From Paraburkholderia humisilvae (GTDB taxonomy: Bacteria > Pseudomonadota > Gammaproteobacteria > Burkholderiales > Burkholderiaceae), in assembly GCF_902859855.1 (NCBI RefSeq), contig NZ_CADIKH010000056.1, positions 1-38,979 on the forward strand: a stretch of 38,979 nucleotides of DNA. The letters run 5' to 3'. The translations under genes and the position numbers were made by a program. The notes beneath the pieces are model-generated. The model searched no databases, was not told the origin of the DNA, and saw only the letters and a program-made list of their open reading frames with translations. Below are positions 33,523-38,979 of the stretch, one piece after another. Positions within the stretch are counted from its first letter, which is position 1. Each line of letters starts with the position of its first letter.

Positions 33523-33924
33523 ATGCGCATGGACGAATTCAGTGACGGGTCCGAACCGAAGCGCCGCGTCCGCAAGAAAGCTCCGTCGGCACTTGGCAAG
33601 CCGGTGAGCACGCGCCTGACGGAGGATCAGTGGAAGCTTTTCAACGAGAAGGTCGAGCGCTCAGGGATGAGTTCATCCGGGTTCCTGCGCGATTGCATCC
33701 TTACCAACCGGACGCAGATCGTCGAGCGCCCGCGGGTCACCGACGAGCGTCAGCGAATCATGTACGTGATCAACAAAACGGGCAATAGCCTGAATCAGTT
33801 GGCTCACGTAGCGAACTCCGCACGGATTTCCGGCCAACTGCCCGAATCGAACTTCGTCGCGCTGCTCGATGAGCTGGAGATGATCACACAACTGCTAAAG
33901 GCACATCTATATCGTGTTGATTAG
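33523..33924 (+). CDS. MobC-like relaxosome accessory protein
   Basis: A 133-residue protein with a basic N-terminus (KRRVRKKAP), a ribbon-helix-helix-like strand-helix (VSTRLTEDQWKLFNEKVERS, SSSGFLRDCIL) and the MobC signature INKTGNSLNQLAHVANSARI. Such proteins bind oriT near the nick site and help the relaxase. It overlaps the relaxase start by 11 bases. GAGGG lies 10 bases before ATG 33523; ATG 33529 is also possible. Confidence 0.9.
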   Translation: MRMDEFSDGSEPKRRVRKKAPSALGKPVSTRLTEDQWKLFNEKVERSGMSSSGFLRDCILTNRTQIVERPRVTDERQRIMYVINKTGNSLNQLAHVANSARISGQLPESNFVALLDELEMITQLLKAHLYRVD

Positions 33925-36900
33925 GGTGACTGGCCGCCACGACGGTGTCAAAGAGTATCTCGAGGACGGACGCAAGGTTGGCCGCGAATCCGGTCGCGAC
34001 GACCTCGACGAGCGCGTCGTGCTTGCCGGTGACCTCGATCTGACTGACGCGGTGATCCAGTCAATCCATACCGCGCCGAACATCGAGCGCTATCTGTCGA
34101 TCACACTTTCCTTCAAGGAGGATCACGTCAACCGTGAAACTCTGTTTCAGATCGCCCGTGGCTTCGAGGCATTCGCGCTGCACGCGTATCGTCCGGACGA
34201 ATACTGCTTTTATGCCGAGGCGCATCTGCCGCGCATCAAGAGCTATGTGGACCAGGTAACTGGAGAGCTTGTCGAGCGTAAGCCGCACATCCATATCGTG
34301 ATCCCAAAGCGGAATCTGATCTCGGGCCGGGCACTACGTCCATTCGGTTTCGAGAAGTACAACGTGAGCTACATCGACGCGTTCCAGGAGCACACGAACG
34401 CGCAGTATGGGCTCGCGAGCCCGAAGGATAACCGCCGCGCGCTGCTCACCGATACGTCGGAAATGATCAGCCGCTATCGTGGTGATCTGTTCCGCACGAG
34501 CAGTCGCGAGCTGAAAGAACAGATTCTCGACGCGATACTAGATCGCCAGATCGAAAACCATGCCGATTTCATCGCGCTGCTCCATGAACTCGGTGCCGTA
34601 CGCACGCGCAATGCCGGCAGTGACGATGAGTATCCCAATGTGAAACTGGCCGGTGCCGGCAAAGGCGTGAATCTTAAGGAATACGTGTTCACACGGGGGT
34701 TCATCGAGCTGCCGATAGCCGAAAAGCTGCAGGCGCTGTCCGCTGATGCCGCAGACCGATACGAGGCCGGCGTCGTGCCGCGCCGCACACCTGACGACAT
34801 CACGGCGGTGCTCGACGAGTGGTACGCGACACGCGCACATGAACTGAAATATCTCAACAGTGGTAGCCGCCTGTATCAACGGTATCAGGAATCCTCTCCC
34901 CACGACCGCCAACTGATCCTGGCGGATCTCGAACGCAGTTTTTATGCACAACATCTGAAGGCATACCATGACCGAGCAGACGACACCTTCCCCGGCCTCG
35001 AAGAACACCTTCGACGAGATGGACGCTCATTTGAATTCGGCGCCCAGCCGTCCGACGCCGTCGACGAGCCCAACACAGGGGAAATCGACCTTGGCGTCTC
35101 CGGGTGGGAGCGTGGCCGAGCAGCCGACGACCTCTCCGGGCATGTCGTCCATGGATACGGCGAGCTCGATGTCCGGTTTGACTCTGTCGCAGGTCGGCCG
35201 TACCCGTCGCCCGAATCCTTCGACGCTCTGCGAGACATGTCCAGCGGGCCTTTGGACGGCCTCGGAGATCGATCTGCAGTGCTATTGCCGGATCATGCGC
35301 TTCACCAGTTGGAGCCAGACGGCGCCGTATCCGCGGATCGCCTGCGATGGCCTGCAGATTGCTCTGGAAAGCTTGCAGCGCAACGAATAGTCGAGCTGTT
35401 ACCGGGCGGGCTGGGCGCTTACTATCAGATGCTCGAAGCACATTATGCGTTTGGCGATCCGTTTGAGGGCCTTCTTCCGGTGCGACCGACGGTTACTTCG
35501 ACGCCGCCCGGAATGTCGCCGCCTGGCTGGTTTTATGGCAGCCAGCGGGATCCGTTATCCGATCGGTTCGACGCGATTGACTCGTCGTTCGATTTCGACG
35601 CCGCTCGGCCGAGCGCGCCGCGAGAACGCGAAATGCGGGTGGACGTGCCGCCGTATTGCTCGCGACGCTCGCGCGCGGGCGACGACGCGTTCGCCACGCC
35701 ACGCTGCACGGGTCGCGTGGCCGACAATGTCTTATCTCAGCTCGCACACGAGTTGCGGCAGCGCGACGAGGCCCGCGGTCAGTACAATGAATTTCGGGAG
35801 ATCCGCCAAGGTCTCGACGCCCGGCGCCTGCTCGCCGTGCTATCGCACACGCACGGAGTGCGGCCTGCGAAATATGCGATCGTTGCCGGCCGCGACGGCT
35901 CCGACCGCATTCGTGCCGGCGCGCGCACGCTGAACGTGTCGGACTTCCTCACGAAGGAACTGAATCTGTCATGGAGCGAAGCCGGACCGCTGATGCGCAC
36001 GATGTTTCAGCGGCAACGGGCCGGCGAGCCCATTCCGGCTGCCCGGGAGTTCCCGCACGCGGCGCTTTGGCGCGAGTATTCGGTCGCACGCAAGGCGCAC
36101 AGCACTGCCCGCAGTGACGCGTGGCTCGCACAGCGCGAAAGCGAGCAGTACCGTCGCGACAATATCCGCACCGCGTTCGAGGTCCGTCGCGTCGCGATCA
36201 AACAGGATGTGCGACTTACCCCAGCTGGCCAGCGCACGGCGATGTCGCTGGCGCGCGCCGGGCAGCTGAGTCGCAATGATGCGCTCAGAGAGGCGATCGC
36301 GCGCGAGCGGGCCGTGCTCAAGGCGGAATTCGGATTGGCAAGTGGCCCAAGTTTTTCAGACTGGCTGCGCACGCGGGCCGGGCAGGGCGACGAGAAAGCC
36401 CTCGGAGAGCTGCGTCGTTCAGCACGCCCGGAGTGCGTGTTGGCTGGCATCGACGACGAAGAAGAAGCGTTTAACGTGATCCTGCCCAACACGTCCCGGA
36501 CGCACACGCAGAGTGAATACAACACGATCATTTTTCGATTGGCCGGCTTGTCTTGGTCCGTCGATGAACGCGGTCACGTCACCTACCGGCAGAACGGCCA
36601 AGATGTTGTGCGCGACCGCGGAAGCAGCGTGCAGGTGTTTCAAATCGATCGGTCCGCGCTTGAGACTGGGCTGCGCCTCGCGCAGAGCAAGTTCGGCCGT
36701 GCACTGAAGTTAAGCGGCGGTGATGCGTACCAACTGGCAGCCGCCAAAGTCGCCGTTGACGCGGGACTGCGCGTGCAGTTCAGCGATGCGCGGCTCAACC
36801 GGGCGATGGACGAATATCGCCATACGCGTGTTAATGAGCACGTGCGCGCCGTGCTTGGCAATACGGGCCAGGACGTGGTCGCCAATCAACACCTGCAGCC

Positions 36901-36964
36901 GCAACCCGAGCGACCGGAGCAGAGTTTGCCGAGTCCTTCGGACAATGGTAAGCCGACCATCTGA
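33914..36964 (+). CDS. MOBP-like relaxase with C-terminal LPD7-like domain
   Basis: A 1016-residue relaxase starting at GTG 33914. The N-terminal 220 residues form the nuclease domain: VTGRHDGVKEYLEDG (Y15 is the likely catalytic tyrosine), DELDERV-like DDLDERVVLAGDLD, and the metal-binding KPHIHIVIPKRN (H125, H127). Residues about 350-500 are a low-complexity linker in which another frame is also open. The C-terminal 120 residues (FNVILPNTS ... VFQIDRSALETGLRLAQSKFG ... RVQFSDARLNRAM) form an LPD7-like domain. It would nick oriT, bind its 5' end and pilot the strand through VirD4/VirB. Subfamily assignment is by motif only. Confidence 0.93.
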   Translation: MLIRVTGRHDGVKEYLEDGRKVGRESGRDDLDERVVLAGDLDLTDAVIQSIHTAPNIERYLSITLSFKEDHVNRETLFQIARGFEAFALHAYRPDEYCFYAEAHLPRIKSYVDQVTGELVERKPHIHIVIPKRNLISGRALRPFGFEKYNVSYIDAFQEHTNAQYGLASPKDNRRALLTDTSEMISRYRGDLFRTSSRELKEQILDAILDRQIENHADFIALLHELGAVRTRNAGSDDEYPNVKLAGAGKGVNLKEYVFTRGFIELPIAEKLQALSADAADRYEAGVVPRRTPDDITAVLDEWYATRAHELKYLNSGSRLYQRYQESSPHDRQLILADLERSFYAQHLKAYHDRADDTFPGLEEHLRRDGRSFEFGAQPSDAVDEPNTGEIDLGVSGWERGRAADDLSGHVVHGYGELDVRFDSVAGRPYPSPESFDALRDMSSGPLDGLGDRSAVLLPDHALHQLEPDGAVSADRLRWPADCSGKLAAQRIVELLPGGLGAYYQMLEAHYAFGDPFEGLLPVRPTVTSTPPGMSPPGWFYGSQRDPLSDRFDAIDSSFDFDAARPSAPREREMRVDVPPYCSRRSRAGDDAFATPRCTGRVADNVLSQLAHELRQRDEARGQYNEFREIRQGLDARRLLAVLSHTHGVRPAKYAIVAGRDGSDRIRAGARTLNVSDFLTKELNLSWSEAGPLMRTMFQRQRAGEPIPAAREFPHAALWREYSVARKAHSTARSDAWLAQRESEQYRRDNIRTAFEVRRVAIKQDVRLTPAGQRTAMSLARAGQLSRNDALREAIARERAVLKAEFGLASGPSFSDWLRTRAGQGDEKALGELRRSARPECVLAGIDDEEEAFNVILPNTSRTHTQSEYNTIIFRLAGLSWSVDERGHVTYRQNGQDVVRDRGSSVQVFQIDRSALETGLRLAQSKFGRALKLSGGDAYQLAAAKVAVDAGLRVQFSDARLNRAMDEYRHTRVNEHVRAVLGNTGQDVVANQHLQPQPERPEQSLPSPSDNGKPTI
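34968..35390 (+). CDS. Out-of-frame gene nested within the relaxase gene (140 aa)
   Basis: ATG 34968 has GAAGG 7 bases upstream and opens a 140-codon frame, shifted relative to the relaxase and lying wholly inside it. The product has a Ser/Thr/Pro-rich N-terminus and a well-ordered C-terminus with clustered cysteines: CETCPAGLW, then LQCYC, then IACDGLQIALESL. The CxxC...CxC...C pattern suggests a metal-binding module. The overlapped part of the relaxase is its low-complexity linker. In RP4, traH lies nested in the relaxase gene traI in the same manner. I see no sequence likeness to TraH, so only the arrangement is shared. Confidence 0.6.
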   Translation: MTEQTTPSPASKNTFDEMDAHLNSAPSRPTPSTSPTQGKSTLASPGGSVAEQPTTSPGMSSMDTASSMSGLTLSQVGRTRRPNPSTLCETCPAGLWTASEIDLQCYCRIMRFTSWSQTAPYPRIACDGLQIALESLQRNE

Positions 36965-37064
36965 TGCACGGTCGGCCGCAACCTGTTTCCGCCTTCCGCG
37001 CGGCATCGTTGTTCGATATAAAGCTGGTGCACTGGTGCGCGTACGGCATACGAAGCCGGTGTTC

Positions 37065-37100
37065 TTGAGGACCGCGCGAGGGTCACTCAAATATCCTGAT
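37065..37100 (+). other. Candidate origin of transfer (oriT) with nick site
   Basis: TTGAGGACC at 37065-37073 and GGTCACTCAA at 37081-37090 form an inverted repeat with one bulged A and a 7-base spacer. Directly after it comes atATCCTG (37091-37098), identical in its core to the nick motif of MOBP origins (RP4 and Ti borders: ATCCTG, cut after the G). Nicking would fall between 37098 and 37099. The site lies between the relaxase gene and a TraK-like gene, matching an inverted repeat followed by nic in RP4. Confidence 0.7.
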
Positions 37101-37193
37101 AGTTTGTCTTCCAGATTTTGTTTATATGTATGCGGGACGCCTGAAGGTCTGAGTTTTCCGAGAAAATAAGCTGAACTACTCGTGGACAATTTT

Positions 37194-37868
37194 ATGGTGA
37201 TGAACAAACAATTAGGATACGAAAGTAATAAAATTGATGCATATCTCGATCATTCGCGGCATACTGATGGCATTTCCACTCATTTGAACGCTCAAATGGA
37301 CAGCCAAATCGCCGCGCAACGCGCACAACGCCTTGATGTGCTGTCAGTCGCATCCGGTGGCCGCTCCAAGACCGCACAGCTTCGCGACGTGTTCGACAGC
37401 GTCGAGCATGCGATTCGCGCGGGCGTCAGGTACGCCGCAATTATTCAAGACCTCGCCGAAACCGGCCTCGTCTTTACCTATCAAACGTTCGCTCTAACCG
37501 TTAAAAGGCTCCGGCGCGAACGTGGCATCGTGGCACGATCACGCACGTCACGTCTTGAGATTGGACCCCAGGTCGACGAAGCGCCTAACCCGGCAGCGAC
37601 TCGCGCTCCGGCTTTCGCCGCTGCCTCTGAACCCGTCACGCACGCGGCACCCACACTTCCCACCGGGCGCGAGCGCCGCCCAATTGAGTCAATCGGCGCA
37701 AAGCTCCCGCACGACTGGCTCACCGCCGAACTGACGCGTGAACAAAAACGCCTACTGACATCCAGTCAGCGGAGTGCGCGCGCCGAAGCCGTGGTTAAGA
37801 GCCTGTGGCCCAACCCCTACGATCCGGTGCCGAGAAAGACTACCCCGTCCAAGATTGCTAGCCAGTGA
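37194..37868 (+). CDS. TraK-like oriT-binding protein
   Basis: A protein of about 224 residues. Residues 65-110 (LRDVFDSVEHAIRAGVRYAA, IIQDLAETGLVFTYQTFALTVKRLRRE) match the TraK domain of IncP plasmids, where the corresponding region reads as an alpha-helical 'DVQAALDAGY...IW..M.ETGRI...YETF..HVKR'. TraK bends oriT DNA beside the nick site. The rest is Pro/Ala-rich with basic patches. It lies about 95 bases right of the candidate nic. ATG 37194 has only a weak GTGGA site; ATG 37200 is also in frame. Confidence 0.8.
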   Translation: MVMNKQLGYESNKIDAYLDHSRHTDGISTHLNAQMDSQIAAQRAQRLDVLSVASGGRSKTAQLRDVFDSVEHAIRAGVRYAAIIQDLAETGLVFTYQTFALTVKRLRRERGIVARSRTSRLEIGPQVDEAPNPAATRAPAFAAASEPVTHAAPTLPTGRERRPIESIGAKLPHDWLTAELTREQKRLLTSSQRSARAEAVVKSLWPNPYDPVPRKTTPSKIASQ

Positions 37869-37905
37869 AAATCACGTAGCCCGTTTCCCCATCATGCCTC
37901 ACGCG

Positions 37906-37930
37906 GACGGCCGTGCTGCGCGCGGCCGTC
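37906..37930. terminator. GC-rich inverted repeat after traK-like gene
   Basis: GACGGCCG at 37906-37913 pairs with CGGCCGTC at 37923-37930 across a 9-base loop, about 40 bases after the TraK-like stop, and flanking GCG/CGC bases may extend the stem. There is no T-run next to the stem, so termination would be weak or Rho-assisted; a protein-binding palindrome is an alternative. Confidence 0.4.
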
Positions 37931-38413
37931 GCGAGTTGCTTACCCTTATCCGGGTTATGCATGAGGCAGCTTCAAGAGCGCACAATCCCCACCTACAAGG
38001 TGGAGAAGGAAGCTTGATGGGCGGGACGAGTCGGAATTGGGGCCATTCACGAGGGCAGTAGAGCAACGCATGCTGCATGGCCATTGCATAGCCCTCAGGT
38101 AACCGAACGATGTTCTTGGCCCCTTGCTGGCAAGCAACTACTTGTTGAAGGTGCGTGTGGCGTCAACGTCCTTTAGGCAGAACCGTTGCCTGGCAGGAAG
38201 CGTGCGAAGCGGCGGGGGATGAGATCACCTCGTCCGTACGACGAACGAGAGGCGATGCGCAGGGTATCCCTTCAAGAGTGGCTGTGCACGGGGCAAGACT
38301 GGGTTACCTTGGCGCCAGGGTGACTTAGGATCTGGTGGGGAAGGCATGGCTCTGAGATTCCGAAAACCGCTTAGTGCAGTCTGTCTGAGCTATCAGCTGC
38401 TTCGCGTGGCATA
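37931..38413. other. Intergenic stretch without recognised gene
   Basis: About 480 bp with no supported reading frame. A GTGCG pentamer near 38150, like the 5' end of group II introns, is followed by GC-rich pairable sequence, but no further intron structure could be confirmed. The stretch leads into the IS701 remnant. Confidence 0.3.
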
Positions 38414-38605
38414 GTGGTGCCAGTTGCGCGCCGCCGTCCAAATCAAGGTCTCAGCGAGCTGATGGGGACATTAGAACGGTTTCAACGTGAGGTGCGGCGA
38501 TGGCAGGGCCGGTATCGACATATCACCCTTGCACAGCTTGCACATACTGTTCTTGTTGTGCTTCGCAAGCGCGGTAAAAAAACTCCTGACGGCATGAGTC
38601 GTTGA
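38414..38605 (+). pseudogene. IS701-family transposase C-terminal remnant
   Basis: About 60 residues survive: LERFQREVRRWQGRYRHITL and then AQLAHTVLVVLRKRG, matching the end of IS701 transposases (DHYEVRRYDAWYRHITLAMLAHAFLAVLR). The DDE core and the N-terminus are missing. The frame ends at TGA 38603-38605. It marks decayed mobile DNA at the right flank of the conjugation genes. Confidence 0.6.
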
Positions 38606-38954
38606 GCGTTTAGGAAATACGGCGCCTGCTATGCCGCCTCTTATGAAATGGCCTGAACCCGATCAGCCATGTGCTTGAATGGTCAATTTGGCACCGCACC
38701 CATCAATGGCGCGCACAGCAATCTCGTTACCGCGCGCGCGGGGTTGCGCTCCCCATGAATAGTTACGGCTGTAATATCGTAATATGTTTAAAATTTAGCT
38801 AAACTAAGGTTTCAGGCGTGTCCAAGAAAATTGAACGCTAACCCCCGAAAACAACTTGTGCACCTTCCCTAACAGTCTTTGACAAAAGAGCGCGTTACAC
38901 AGGATAAGCTGTTTTCAGCAGTACCCTCAAAGTCCAACCCAAATAGGTAAAATC
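38606..38954. other. Intergenic, upstream region of the last gene
   Basis: No gene is seen. The right half is AT-rich (around 38770-38810, with TAATATCGTAATATG and TTTAAAATTTAG), in contrast to its surroundings, and probably carries the promoter of the gene that starts at 38955. No TTCG-N16-TTCG box is present. Confidence 0.3.
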
Positions 38955-38979
38955 ATGTCATTGACTGTTCAAAATCAAT
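38955..38979 (+). CDS. Start of a gene running off the window
   Basis: ATG 38955 opens MSLTVQNQ before the sequence ends. AGG in AATAGGTAAAATC is a modest ribosome site. Too short to identify. Confidence 0.35.

Noticed and set aside
35445..35933. 162-codon out-of-frame ORF in the relaxase gene
   Set aside because: Arginine-rich, typical of a shifted frame in GC-rich coding DNA, unlike the nested 34968-35390 frame; no ribosome site considered convincing.
38150..38350. 5' end of a group II intron at a GTGCG motif
   Set aside because: The pentamer alone is too common; no domain I structure or exon-binding sites could be identified.
16557..38963. Direct repeat CATGTCATT near 16556 and 38954 as element borders
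   Set aside because: Nine bases at two start codons is likely chance; no integrase or longer repeat supports attachment sites.
1..38979. CRISPR arrays, tRNA and rRNA genes
   Set aside because: No regularly spaced repeats and no cloverleaf or rRNA sequence were seen.

Overview
The window looks like accessory genome of a GC-rich Burkholderiales bacterium. Evidence for this is Burkholderia-like DmsB/DmsC and ClcB genes at the left edge, a HrpB1-type type III secretion (T3SS) component, and a perfect plant-inducible-promoter (PIP / hrpII) box of the kind read by HrpB/HrpX-class AraC activators in Ralstonia, Burkholderia and Xanthomonas. The mix of T3SS-regulated genes, a VirB/VirD4 conjugation system and heavy insertion-sequence decay would suit a host-associated species such as an endofungal Mycetohabitans; that species-level guess is inference.

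Layout. (1) 1-4.3 kb, core-like genes: the end of an iron-sulfur subunit, its DmsC-type membrane anchor, a ClC chloride channel with two CBS domains, and a RimJ/RimL-type GNAT acetyltransferase. (2) 4.3-12.2 kb, an effector and transposon graveyard: two unrecognised effector-like proteins (5573-6940, 8257-8826), a HrpB1-like protein and a small N/Q/S-rich protein behind a PIP box, remnants of ISL3, IS4 (two), and IS630 transposases, and the 3' end of a group II intron. (3) 12.4-15.7 kb, an AT-richer signalling island: a GNAT protein, a periplasmic molybdopterin-oxidoreductase-fold protein, a membrane histidine kinase, and a convergent regulator with an N-terminal HTH and a C-terminal receiver domain. 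(4) 15.7-16.9 kb, no convincing gene, but several strong consecutive stem-loops. (5) 16.9-37.9 kb, a nearly continuous same-strand conjugation region: two small membrane-protein genes, virB1-B2-B3-B4-B5-B6-(lipoprotein)-B7-B8-B9-B10-B11, a tiny coupled gene, virD4, a DUF5710/LPD7 protein, a StbB/ParA-like ATPase, a coiled-coil membrane protein, a MobC-like accessory protein, a MOBP-like relaxase, a candidate oriT and a TraK-like oriT-binding protein. (6) 37.9-39.0 kb, an IS701-type remnant and the first codons of another gene.

How it fits together. The VirB proteins would form the transfer channel and pilus, VirD4 would couple it to the relaxosome, and relaxase, MobC-like and TraK-like proteins would process oriT. 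The candidate nick motif (ATCCTG, directly after an inverted repeat) lies between relaxase and traK; if nicked as in RP4, the DNA to its right would enter the recipient first and the tra genes last. No replication initiator or integrase is visible, so plasmid versus integrated element cannot be decided here.

The most noteworthy observations are the candidate oriT; a 140-codon reading frame with its own Shine-Dalgarno site nested out of frame in the relaxase gene (a layout known for traH within traI of RP4); the perfect PIP box with a correctly spaced -10 element; a VirD4 whose Walker A glycine is phenylalanine; an orphan P-loop mini-gene before virB4; and the structured intergenic region near 16.3-16.5 kb.
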